A DNA stretch of 13,123 nucleotides from NCBI GenBank assembly GCA_016285215.1, contig JAEEQI010000056.1:1-13123 (forward strand). Direction: 5' to 3'. The position numbers and the translations under genes are program-made. Under the pieces are notes generated by a model. It was not told the DNA's origin. It was given only the letters and a program-made list of their open reading frames with translations, and made no database searches. Shown one piece after another: positions 1 through 6,470 of this stretch (position 1 is the first letter of the stretch; each line of letters opens with the position of its first letter). The stretch comes from Bacteroidales bacterium (GTDB taxonomy: Bacteria > Bacteroidota > Bacteroidia > Bacteroidales > UBA932).

Positions 1-91
1 TTCTTCCGTCGTTAACTCACAAAGAACTGTTGCAAAGCCCTTTTCCTCGGCAAAGAGTGGTGGTATCTAGAGTGATATGATGAATCAATGG

Positions 92-322
92 CTACTCATA
101 CTGATTCACATGCCTATACCTCTCCCCCAACTCCAGCAGTTGCTTGAACAACTCCAGCCGCTCCGGCTTCAACTCTCCAGCATTCATAAGCTTCTTGTTG
201 TGCTTCCACCAAGAGCGCATGTTGCGTTCCTCCGGGATGAACTTGGAGGGTTTGCGATGGTTGGTTTCCAGAAAGTCAATGGCTTCATGCCACTTTGCCA
301 GCCAAAGCTCGTCTTGGGTCAT
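92..322 (-). CDS. Small helicase-associated (HA)-domain-like protein or C-terminal fragment
   Basis: The predicted product is 76 residues from the ATG at 322. It is tryptophan-rich, with a spaced W..W near the start, a central RSWWKHNKK and the ending LLELGERYRHVNQYE. This pattern resembles the helicase-associated repeat found at the C-termini of large Bacteroidales DEAD/DEAH helicases. No helicase motor is present here, so it is either a stand-alone HA-domain protein or the tail of a decayed gene. The frame is open up to a TTG at 385, which would give 97 residues and overlap the upstream gene. I prefer the ATG, which lies 25 bp after the upstream stop. It sits last in a co-directional run with the toxin-antitoxin pair. 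The HA repeat is thought to help nucleic-acid binding; the role here is unknown. Confidence 0.55.
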   Translation of the reverse strand: MTQDELWLAKWHEAIDFLETNHRKPSKFIPEERNMRSWWKHNKKLMNAGELKPERLELFKQLLELGERYRHVNQYE

Positions 323-347
323 ATTACTTTTATTAAGGCCGATAAAT

Positions 348-1112
348 TCATCGCGTAAGGTTGTCCTCCGGCTCCGCAAACTCAAACATCATATCCAAAA
401 CACTGGTTTTGAGCACCTTTCTGCCAAAACCCGGGCCACGGTCCTCCGGCCGTTCATTCACCTCGCACAGGCCAATCAGATGGAATAGCCGATTGAACAC
501 CCTATATCCATAGGCACTGTAATCATCCATCATCGGAAACGCCTTGGCATACTCTGCTGTATAGAAATCTGTATGCCGCCACACATCACCATAATGATGC
601 AGGAGCCATAGTGAGTATAACCGCCCTACATTACCCACCTCCAAATCCTCGTGAAGATCCAGCCAGCCGGTGTTGTAATTTTGCATCAAGAAGAGTATCA
701 CCGAACGTAGCAGTTCATTCCTACTACCAATAAGCTTCTGCCCTTTAGCCGTAAGTGACATCTTCCCAAAACGGATTTTTATCAAGCCGCACTCTTTGAG
801 CACAACTCGAAGCACCTGAATTTCTTCCGTTTTAGGCTCACTTTTCTGCTTGAACCAATCCGTATTCCAGCTCCGTGCCCCCATCAAATATATGTCCTCA
901 ACAATCTTGGGAGGGATATACCCTTTTGCTGTCAGCTTTAACTCTCCAGCCGACAACATATTCATCAGATGCAGAACCTGATGCATAAACGGTATCTGTT
1001 CAACTTGCTCGTCGGTTAACGTGCGAAGTTGAACTGGGCACCCCTTTTCAAAAGGCGTGTAAAGCATCCGATACATTTCATCGGGAGAGAAGCCAGTGTC
1101 GATTGATATCAT
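348..1112 (-). CDS. Conserved protein with duplicated winged-helix-like segments, function unknown
   Basis: The predicted product is 254 residues from the ATG at 1112. The frame is open to a TTG at 1133, but that extension would lie inside the tandem repeat at 1114–1163. The sequence contains two similar segments, LKLTAKGYIPPKIVEDIY (about residues 58–75) and MSLTAKGQKLIG (about 118–129). Each follows a helix-rich stretch, which suggests two winged-helix-like units. The LTxxGxIPPxxV pattern recalls proteins found near plasmid pRiA4b ORF-3-like and SEC-C proteins, but I recall this from the family and did not check it. There is no signal peptide or membrane segment, so it is probably cytosolic. 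It lies 61 bp after the candidate toxin gene in the same orientation. The start may have been altered by the repeat next to it. Confidence 0.7.
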   Translation of the reverse strand: MISIDTGFSPDEMYRMLYTPFEKGCPVQLRTLTDEQVEQIPFMHQVLHLMNMLSAGELKLTAKGYIPPKIVEDIYLMGARSWNTDWFKQKSEPKTEEIQVLRVVLKECGLIKIRFGKMSLTAKGQKLIGSRNELLRSVILFLMQNYNTGWLDLHEDLEVGNVGRLYSLWLLHHYGDVWRHTDFYTAEYAKAFPMMDDYSAYGYRVFNRLFHLIGLCEVNERPEDRGPGFGRKVLKTSVLDMMFEFAEPEDNLTR

Positions 1113-1113
1113 A

Positions 1114-1163
1114 TGTTCAATTTTCGATGGCAATCAGGTGTTCAGTTTTGGATGGCAGTGGAC
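1114..1163. repeat. Two adjacent imperfect 25-bp direct repeats
   Basis: Copies lie at 1114–1138 and 1139–1163. Both begin TGTTCA and contain GATGGCA; 17 of the first 20 positions agree. They fill most of the 61-bp gap between the candidate toxin stop (1174) and the ATG at 1112. Head-to-tail units of this length are typical of transposase-binding ends of IS21-family elements. They do not match the ends of the IS21 copy at 2188–4777, so if this is an IS end it comes from a different element. It could instead be an operator. Confidence 0.6.
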
Positions 1164-1173
1164 AACCGCCAAA

Positions 1174-1614
1174 CTACTTTAACTTATACTTCTTAATAAG
1201 GTAAGGCTTTATCTTTGGCGAAGCAACTGCTCTTTGGATGCTCTCTAGTACATCTTCGGGGAGCAAGGAGCCCAGATAATCTGCCGATGCCAGAACCCTT
1301 GCCGCATTAAACTCCCGAATCAAATATCCATCCACATAGCTATCATGATCAAGGAAGCCATACTGTTCACTCGATATCAAATGCTGGTAAGGGCCGATTT
1401 GCATAAAGAGTTTCTCGTTGATGTTGGAATTAATCAACAACGCAGCAACAACCGTATCACCGTCCTTGCCGATGATAACAAAGCGCTTTTCTTTACTTGA
1501 TTTTCCTTTCTTTGGCTGGACATTATCTTCAGGAAACATTTCCATCCGAAGAACTTGCCCCACATCCAATGCCCGACGCTTCAGCTCTTCGGGAAACGAA
1601 TCCAATTCCATCAT
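1174..1614 (-). CDS. Candidate toxin partner of the Panacea/SocA-type antitoxin
   Basis: The predicted product is 146 residues, small, basic at the C-terminus (IKPYLIKKYKLK), with no signal peptide. It begins MM at 1614, and its ATG overlaps the antitoxin stop as ATGA, so translation is probably coupled. The basic stretch KKGKSSKEKRFVIIG, the following strand-rich segment VVAALLINSNIN, and the later HLISSEQYGFLDHDSYVDGY are loosely like PemK/MazF-type barrel toxins, where a KxRxxVI strand starts the fold. I see no decisive catalytic motif, so the fold is a guess. The toxin call rests mostly on position: Panacea-domain antitoxins are normally encoded beside a small, variable toxin gene. Likely action would be in the cytosol, for example RNA cleavage if MazF-like. 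Confidence 0.5.
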   Translation of the reverse strand: MMELDSFPEELKRRALDVGQVLRMEMFPEDNVQPKKGKSSKEKRFVIIGKDGDTVVAALLINSNINEKLFMQIGPYQHLISSEQYGFLDHDSYVDGYLIREFNAARVLASADYLGSLLPEDVLESIQRAVASPKIKPYLIKKYKLK

Positions 1615-2183
1615 CTCAGCGCATTCTCAAGGGTATAGTACTCTTTCAGATATTCCAGAATCTCAGGGCTGGCGTTCCCTTCTTTGGCGATGTTAACATT
1701 ACTCATCACCTTTTTCCCTCGCTTACTCTTAAAGACACGATTCCACTCCTCGCTATGAGTATCTTCTTTTATATCATCAAAACTCATAGCAGCTACCTTC
1801 TCAATAGCGGAATCAATAGCCACGATATCGGATGCCGACAGATAATCCATATCCGGTTTCTCCTTGGCAGTAAACTGTTCTGCATCAAAACCGATTGCTG
1901 CAGCAACATCAATTAAGCCATCATTCTGATGGAACTCTATTTGGCTTTGATCTCCACGTGCAATCTTCAAAATATCATAGATATCAGAAGGAACCGGGCC
2001 GAACGGAAGGGCACAAATCTCATCCTTGAAGAGAGGAACTCCAGACTGTGCCAATTGACTCTGCTGGGCATAGAAAGCCGTTTTCACAATACTATAAACA
2101 TCACGTCGCTCGGGCGAGCTGTTCTGAATAATGTACAGAACAACCGCCTTAAGAGTCAATATGTCCTCTTTCGTTCTTTTCAT
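1611..2183 (-). CDS. Panacea/SocA-type (DUF4065) antitoxin
   Basis: The predicted product is 190 residues from MKRTKEDILTLKAVVLYIIQ. The hallmarks of the SocA/Panacea fold are visible: an N-terminal helix with a hydrophobic AVVLYIIQ, a helix VKTAFYAQQSQLAQSG, then the signature PLFKDEICALPFGPVPSDIYD at about residues 50–70. A later helix has SASDIVAIDSAIEKV and THSEEW at about 144–149, matching the usual end of the domain. Panacea domains neutralise many unrelated toxins by direct binding. The frame stays open 35 codons further upstream, but that part is the IS21 end and unlike the family, so ATG 2183 is preferred. The gene starts only a few bases from the IS end, so its native promoter seems displaced and istAB read-through may express it. 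The stop overlaps the partner gene by ATGA. Confidence 0.82.
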   Translation of the reverse strand: MKRTKEDILTLKAVVLYIIQNSSPERRDVYSIVKTAFYAQQSQLAQSGVPLFKDEICALPFGPVPSDIYDILKIARGDQSQIEFHQNDGLIDVAAAIGFDAEQFTAKEKPDMDYLSASDIVAIDSAIEKVAAMSFDDIKEDTHSEEWNRVFKSKRGKKVMSNVNIAKEGNASPEILEYLKEYYTLENALR

Positions 2184-2187
2184 AATC

Positions 2188-2275
2188 TGCGGGTAGCGCT
2201 GTAAGGATACCGACCGTGGCGGCGTAAAGGGTACCGCCGTAGCGCGCAATAGGGTACCACCAGAAGGCGGCCTGT
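2188..2275 (+). repeat. IS21 terminal inverted repeat, istB side
   Basis: This end contains GATACCGACC, GGTACCGCC and GGTACCACC units in order. A 25-bp stretch at 2240–2264 is identical, in inverse orientation, to 4676–4700. Similarity between the ends continues inward to GCCTGT (2270–2275) and outward to GTAGCGCT (2193–2200). The units are probably transposase-binding sites. Confidence 0.88.
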
Positions 2276-2298
2276 TTGGTCTGGTCACAAAGGTAATA

Positions 2299-3030
2299 TT
2301 ATTTTTTCTTTCTCCGGCGCATGGACTCGCCTTTCAGTTCTATATGTGTTGCATTGCTGACGAGCCTGTCCATGATGGCGTCAGCCAGAGTAGGTTCCGC
2401 AATATAGTCGTACCACTTGTCCAGTGGCAGCTGGGAGGCGATTATCATTGATTTCCGCTCATAGCGGTCTTCAAGTATTTGCAGAAGAGCCAGCCGTGCG
2501 TTGGCATCAAGGGGTTGCAGCCCGAAGTCATCCAGTATGATGAGATCGTATTTGTCGAGCCTTGTAAGCACCTTTAGGAACGTGCCGTCCAGCTTCGCCA
2601 GGGCTATCTTTTCAATGAACTTGTTCATGTTCAAGTACATTGTCCTTAGTCCCAGGAAGCAGGCCTGATTGCCCAATGCGCAAGCTAGGAAGGACTTTCC
2701 GCAGCCGGTCAGACCGGTTATCAGGATGTTTTCAGCACGACGGATGAAGGAACAGTCACCAATCTCTGACAACTGAGCCTTAGTGAGATTGCGATCAGTG
2801 GAGCATTCGATGTCCTCCAAGCACGCATGGTAACGGAGTTTGCTCGTTTTCAAGAGTAGCTGTGTTCGCTGGTTGTCACGGTACACGCGTTCCGCTTCAG
2901 CGAGTTTGGCAACACCAAGATTGATGTCTGGCCGGTCAGCTACCGGCAACATGGCAATGCCTTTATAGGCTTCAGCCATGCCTTTAAGTTTTAAGGCGTT
3001 AAGCCTGTCTATGGTTTCTTGTATATTCAT
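2299..3030 (-). CDS. istB: IS21-family transposition helper ATPase IstB
   Basis: The predicted product is 243 residues, a full-length IstB. It is a DnaC/DnaA-related AAA+ ATPase that forms an oligomer on DNA and delivers target DNA to the IstA transposase. Walker A is GLTGCGKS at residues 106–113 and Walker B is LIILDDFG at 163–170. The N-terminal helical region (1–70) contains LKLKGMAEAYK, typical of the family, and the C-terminus is the basic tail GESMRRRKKK. The ATG at 3030 lies 4 bp after the istA stop, so the two genes are coupled. No frameshift is seen. The region between its stop (2299) and the antitoxin ATG (2183) is the IS end plus a short linker. Confidence 0.97.
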   Translation of the reverse strand: MNIQETIDRLNALKLKGMAEAYKGIAMLPVADRPDINLGVAKLAEAERVYRDNQRTQLLLKTSKLRYHACLEDIECSTDRNLTKAQLSEIGDCSFIRRAENILITGLTGCGKSFLACALGNQACFLGLRTMYLNMNKFIEKIALAKLDGTFLKVLTRLDKYDLIILDDFGLQPLDANARLALLQILEDRYERKSMIIASQLPLDKWYDYIAEPTLADAIMDRLVSNATHIELKGESMRRRKKK

Positions 3031-3034
3031 GGCT

Positions 3035-4612
3035 TCAGCTTACGGATTTGTAGGAGGCGGCACCCCGGACATTCGTGTTCTTAGGGGTGGACGAGATGAT
3101 GGCATCGACGCCCGAGGCAACAGCCTTGTCTTTGTTGTTTTTGATCAAGTTCTTCAGCATCTTGAAGGTAAAGATCTCCGTAGAGCTGTGTATGAGGGCG
3201 CATGCGCCCTCAATGCGCTCCTCGCCATAGTGGGCGGCAAAGCGGAAGAAGGCTTCACAGTCCCTGTATGCATACTGCGGGATAATATTTCCATTCAAGA
3301 TTCTGCCCACAGCCCAACGGGTCTCGGGGCCAATAAGCGAAGCTCGTTTGAGGTAGTCCATGGCTCCCATATCACGGGTGCGTTTGTAAGCACGATGGCT
3401 GGGCGGCATATGTTCAGGTTCAGTGTCTTTCCCATAAGGAGTACGGTTGCGCTTCCAGCTGGCGACACGCTCCAGACCACTGTAGACTTCAACTGTCTCC
3501 ACATCCCAAAGGACCGTCACTTCAGTTCCAATGTACTGGTACGGGACACTGTAGCGATGCTGCTCCTCACCTACGATGACGTGGTAGTCAGAGCCCAACT
3601 TGATAGTCTTCCTGTAACGGAAGGCGAACGGCACTGCCGGGATGTCGTGCATCGCGGCAAACTCATCAGCAAAGAAGAGTTCGTTACGGCTCTTACCCCG
3701 CTTGGCCATGGGGCGGTCATTCAACTCTGCCAGCAACTCGGCAATGCGCATATTCAAGGCGTCCAGGCTATCGTAGACCTCGTTCCGGAGCCGGGCATAG
3801 ATGTACTTGTAGACAATGCTTACAAGGCCTTCTACCGGGCCTTTGTCCCGGGGCTTCCTGACACGGGCAACATCCGGGATGATGTCATAGTACGTGGCCC
3901 ATTCATCCGTAGACTCAGTGAACGGACGCTCATATTTGGAGTTTCGGTGAACCCACTGCGTCATGTTGTCGCTCCGTGCCGTTGCCGGGGCACGGCCCCA
4001 CGACTGAAGACACTTTCCAAGTCCGTAAAACAGGTACTCCTGGGACATGTTTGGAAGGGCAATGGCAAAGGCCTTATTGCTGTAAGGAAGGATGCAGCAT
4101 AAGACATCCACGGCAACCCATTCACCGGTCTCCTTGTTTCGGTAATAGAGTTTGTCACCGGCAAAGTCTACCAGCATCTCGTGGCCGGGGAGATAAGTGT
4201 TCGAGTAAGAGTACTCGTTCTTCTCCTGGTGCTCACGCAGATACTTTTTGAACTGGGTGTACTGATAACCGTCCGGATTTTCCTTCCGATACTCCTCCCA
4301 GAGGAGATACTTGGTCACATACGGCCGCTTTAGCTCGGCCAGGTAGTAGTCCAACTTCTTGTCCAGTTCTGCTTTGCGGGCATCTGGAACAGGTTTGGGT
4401 GACGGAGGCTGCAGAAGGGCGTTGAGCTGTTCGTCCGACATTTGGCGAAGGACATACAGCGGGATCTCAACCTGCCCGACTCGCTCCTTGTACGCATGTA
4501 CGGTGCGCTTGCTCATATGGAGGTCGTGGCAGATCTGGTTCATGGACCGGCCAGCATCCATCAGCTGAAGCATTCTCTTGAGTTTGAGCATTGTAATTTT
4601 GTCGTTTGCCAT
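3035..4612 (-). CDS. istA: IS21-family transposase IstA (DDE)
   Basis: The predicted product is 525 residues, normal for the family. A helix-turn-helix lies at about 24–42 (SMNQICHDLHMSKRTVHAY), binding the terminal repeats. The RNase H-like catalytic core has D149 in LVDFAGD, D215 in ARSDN, and E261 in KPRDKGPVEG, so all three DDE residues are present. A beta-barrel-like region follows (about 335–390, with HRYSVPYQYIG). The C-terminus ends SSTPKNTNVRGAASYKSVS. It carries out strand cutting and joining at the IS ends with IstB. The ATG at 4612 gives the usual start MANDKITMLKLKRMLQL. The gene is intact, so the element could be active. Confidence 0.97.
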   Translation of the reverse strand: MANDKITMLKLKRMLQLMDAGRSMNQICHDLHMSKRTVHAYKERVGQVEIPLYVLRQMSDEQLNALLQPPSPKPVPDARKAELDKKLDYYLAELKRPYVTKYLLWEEYRKENPDGYQYTQFKKYLREHQEKNEYSYSNTYLPGHEMLVDFAGDKLYYRNKETGEWVAVDVLCCILPYSNKAFAIALPNMSQEYLFYGLGKCLQSWGRAPATARSDNMTQWVHRNSKYERPFTESTDEWATYYDIIPDVARVRKPRDKGPVEGLVSIVYKYIYARLRNEVYDSLDALNMRIAELLAELNDRPMAKRGKSRNELFFADEFAAMHDIPAVPFAFRYRKTIKLGSDYHVIVGEEQHRYSVPYQYIGTEVTVLWDVETVEVYSGLERVASWKRNRTPYGKDTEPEHMPPSHRAYKRTRDMGAMDYLKRASLIGPETRWAVGRILNGNIIPQYAYRDCEAFFRFAAHYGEERIEGACALIHSSTEIFTFKMLKNLIKNNKDKAVASGVDAIISSTPKNTNVRGAASYKSVS

Positions 4613-4666
4613 GATATCATCTCGTATTGGTCCGAGACAATATAATGAAGTTTATTTGATAAAATT

Positions 4667-4777
4667 ACAGGCTCCTCTGGTGGTACCCTATTGCGCGCTA
4701 TAGGCGGTACCCATTTGCGCGCCGCGGTCGGTACCTATTCGAGCGCTACAGGTGGTGCCCCTCGCGCGCCCGCGGCA
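4667..4777 (-). repeat. IS21 terminal inverted repeat, istA side
   Basis: Read on the minus strand inward from 4777, this end has repeated units carrying GGCACCACC, GGTACCGACC, GGTACCGCC and GGTACCACC, roughly 24 bp apart. It matches 2188–2275 in inverse orientation, with 25 identical bases at 4676–4700. It has about one more unit than the other end. It also lies upstream of istA and probably overlaps its promoter region. Confidence 0.88.
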
Positions 4778-4920
4778 TTTGTTTTTATTTCTCATACAAT
4801 TGACAGCAAAAGATAAATATGCGAATACAAATGGACATCCAGACGAAGATCCGTTCTGGCAAAATGTTGATAATCAATTTTTATGTTTTAAGACTATGAT
4901 ATCAAATACACATTATCGAT

Positions 4921-5019
4921 CTCTCGGTTTTGTCAAATTTCTGGCAATTATTCGTCTCGGTTTTGTCAGATTTAGATATGTTTTTCCTCTCGGTTTTATC
5001 AAATAGTGCTATATTTGCC
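4921..5019 (+). repeat. Three direct repeats with exact 33-bp spacing upstream of the ATPase gene
   Basis: The units begin at 4921, 4954 and 4987, each 33 bp long. The conserved part is a TCTCGGTTTT block followed by RTCARAT; the rest of each unit is AT-rich and variable. A fourth copy in inverse orientation is at 5029–5042. The even spacing (about three helical turns) places protein-binding sites on one face of the DNA, so this looks like an operator or recruiting array for the gene at 5045. Upstream of it, 4778–4920 holds no gene or structure that I can see. Confidence 0.8.
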
Positions 5020-5042
5020 ACAGGAACCATAAAACCGAGAGG
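4986..5042 (+). promoter_or_regulatory. 14-bp perfect inverted repeat flanking a putative promoter for the ATPase gene
   Basis: The arms are 4986–4999 (CCTCTCGGTTTTAT) and 5029–5042 (ATAAAACCGAGAGG), separated by 29 bp. Between them TATATTTG (5010–5017) fits the Bacteroidota -7 consensus TAnnTTTG. No clear -33 TTTG is seen at the right distance. The right arm ends 2 bp before the ATG at 5045 and includes GAGAGGG, which may serve in ribosome binding. A protein holding both arms would block both transcription and translation, or the arms could pair in mRNA if transcription starts further upstream. Autoregulation is an inference. Confidence 0.55.
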
Positions 5043-5044
5043 GT

Positions 5045-6226
5045 ATGTATATAGAAAGACCGATAGACGCATTGCTTCTGGAGTGGAAGAACAGTGCCAA
5101 CCGTAAACCGCTTCTTCTGAGGGGTGCCCGCCAGGTGGGAAAATCCTGGGCGGTAGAGCACCTTGGGGAGACCTTTGACTATTTCATAGAGGTGAACTTT
5201 GAAAAGCGTCCGGAGATGCTGGATGTTTTTCAGAAGATTCACGATGTGCACGAACTTGCCTCCAGTCTAGGTATGTATTACAACACCCCTGTGATACCTG
5301 GCCGGACACTGTTGTTCCTTGACGAGATTCAGAAATCGGCCGACGCCATTCAGAGTCTGTGGTCTTTCAAGGAGGATTATAAGGAACTACATGTCGTGGC
5401 AGCCGGGTCGCTGCTGGAATTCGCCCTTCAGGATTTGCCGTCATTCGGTGTGGGAAGGATTCGTTCGCTGTTCGTCTATCCTTTCTCTTTCGATGAGTTC
5501 CTGGTGGCCGAGGGTAAGGCCGACTGGGTAAAAGCAAAACAGGGGGCAAGTACGGAGAAGCCTCTGCTCGAGCCTTTGTACAATGACCTTGTGCAGCATT
5601 TCCGTACCTTCCTGATGGTGGGCGGGATGCCTGCCAGCGTTGCCGCCTGGATAACAACGCACGATTACAGCCAGTGTCAGGCAGAACTGGACGACATCCA
5701 ATTGACCTACTATGACGATTTCCCCAAATACGCCAAAAAGGTTGATACGACACTGCTTCGGAACACGTTGCAGAGTGTTGTGATGCAGATCGGAGACAAG
5801 TTTACCTATAGCGAGGTGGATGGCGGATACCGGGCAGAAGAGGTGAAAAAGGCTCTGAAACTTTTGTGTGACGCCGGTATCATCAAGAGGGTGAGCTATA
5901 CTTCCGGAAACGGACTCCCTCTTGGGGCGGAAGTGAATGACAAATTCCGTAAGTATATCTATCTTGACAGCGGCCTTCTGCTGCGCATACTGGATCTTGA
6001 TTTTGGCGGAGCCCGCCAGTTGACGGAGATGATTATCGCAGGCACAGCTGAAGACTTGGTGAATAAAGGTGGCCTGGCAGAGATGGTTCTTGGATGGGAA
6101 TTGGTGAAGTACAATAACCCCCGGACGCAGCACGACCTGTTTTACTGGGAGAATACCGCAGAGGGAACACGTTCAGATACTGCCGCTATTTGCGATATCC
6201 AATCTATTCGGCGAATAATGTCTTGA
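5045..6226 (+). CDS. AAA ATPase of the AAA_14/DUF4143 type, probably C-terminally truncated
   Basis: The predicted product is 393 residues. It has Walker A GARQVGKS at 27–34, Walker B LLFLDEIQ at 89–96, a sensor-like strand VVAAGSLLEF at about 117–126, and the family signature GRIRSLFVYPFSFDEFL at about 137–153. A winged-helix-like middle (RAEEVKKALKLLCDAGIIKRV) leads to DUF4143 features such as YLDSGLLLRIL. In this family the C-terminus normally continues after YWENTA.GT into a nuclease-like segment (EVDYVI...). Here the sequence departs after YWENTAEGTRSD and stops within 13 residues, so the last 50 or so residues seem lost by rearrangement. The cellular role of the family is unsettled. It is the only plus-strand gene and has its own repeat-rich promoter region. 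Confidence 0.85.
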   Translation: MYIERPIDALLLEWKNSANRKPLLLRGARQVGKSWAVEHLGETFDYFIEVNFEKRPEMLDVFQKIHDVHELASSLGMYYNTPVIPGRTLLFLDEIQKSADAIQSLWSFKEDYKELHVVAAGSLLEFALQDLPSFGVGRIRSLFVYPFSFDEFLVAEGKADWVKAKQGASTEKPLLEPLYNDLVQHFRTFLMVGGMPASVAAWITTHDYSQCQAELDDIQLTYYDDFPKYAKKVDTTLLRNTLQSVVMQIGDKFTYSEVDGGYRAEEVKKALKLLCDAGIIKRVSYTSGNGLPLGAEVNDKFRKYIYLDSGLLLRILDLDFGGARQLTEMIIAGTAEDLVNKGGLAEMVLGWELVKYNNPRTQHDLFYWENTAEGTRSDTAAICDIQSIRRIMS

Positions 6227-6386
6227 CATGCCATAGTCTTCTTAAATAATGTGGTCAAAACGTGGTCAAATTTGGGGGATACAAAAAACAAGACTCTGTA
6301 AAGAGTTTGTAATGAAGATTCGGAGGCCGAAGGCCGACCCAGGGGGTCTGGGGGATTAGGCCCCCAGTCTATCGAAGATATTAGGC
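6227..6386. other. Intergenic junction between accessory island and tRNA gene
   Basis: There is no gene. The stretch holds two tandem 11-bp units with GTGGTCAAA (about 6250–6270), an imperfect dyad ACAAGACTCT-GTAA-AGAGTTTGT (about 6287–6309), and a G/C hairpin with arms CTGGGGG (6348–6354) and CCCCCAG (6361–6367). The truncation of the ATPase just upstream suggests that a recombination end lies here. The repeats may be remains of an integrase attachment region, but no integrase gene is in the window. Confidence 0.4.
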
Positions 6387-6420
6387 GCAAAAAGAGCTGC
6401 GATGTCGCAGCTCTTTTTGT
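6387..6420 (-). terminator. Rho-independent terminator after tRNA-Leu
   Basis: The stem is formed by 6389–6402 (AAAAAGAGCTGCGA) and 6405–6418 (TCGCAGCTCTTTTT), with the innermost bases forming the loop. It can extend by a C-G and a wobble pair outward. On the minus strand it begins right after the tRNA 3' end and is followed by a T run, as expected for termination of the tRNA transcript. The A tract on the other arm may also let it act on plus-strand transcription from the ATPase side. Confidence 0.88.
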
Positions 6421-6470
6421 GCCTCGGGCGGGAATCGAACCCGCACGGCCGTTTCGGGCCAAGGGATTTT

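Larger units (their letters stand above)
2188..4777 (-). mobile_element. IS21-family insertion sequence
   Basis: About 2.6 kb, carrying istA then istB on the minus strand, bounded by long imperfect inverted repeats each built of several GGTACC-containing units about 24 bp apart. This is the standard IS21 layout. The outer limits are placed at 5'-TGC on each end (2188 inward, and 4777 inward on the other strand) and are approximate. The istA-side end appears to have about one extra unit. I find no convincing target-site duplication: the flanks outside the two proposed ends do not match, so the boundary is uncertain or the copy has recombined. Confidence 0.9.

Noticed and set aside
1..91. Possible start of another minus-strand gene at the left edge
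   Set aside because: One minus-strand frame reads PPLFAEEKGFATVLCELTTEE and is open to the edge, but it follows a TAG and shows no usual start codon here, so too little is visible to call a gene.
2184..2288. N-terminal extension of the antitoxin (225 residues)
   Set aside because: The extra 35 residues are encoded by the IS21 end and unlike the family; the ATG at 2183 gives the normal domain start.
2978..4102. Plus-strand open frame of 374 codons opposite istA
   Set aside because: Antisense shadow of istA, which has a complete DDE set.
4752..5006. Plus-strand open frame of 84 codons from the IS end into the repeat array
   Set aside because: It starts inside the IS terminal repeat, its repeated LGFVK/LGFVR/LGFIK residues only reflect the 33-bp DNA repeats, and no domain is seen.
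6348..6367. G/C hairpin CTGGGGG-ATTAGG-CCCCCAG as a second terminator
   Set aside because: No T run follows on either strand, so it is only noted as a hairpin in the intergenic region.
6142..6462. Minus-strand open frame of 106 codons across the tRNA 3' exon and terminator
   Set aside because: It overlaps the tRNA, terminator and ATPase end and has no recognisable domain; its N-terminal RAGSIPARG is simply translated tRNA T-arm.
6420..6470. Isolated tRNA 3' end read as an integrative-element att site
   Set aside because: At first sight it looks like a displaced 3' fragment from tRNA-site integration. The matching 5' half was then found at 7196–7229, and the DNA between has group I intron elements, so splicing explains the split better.
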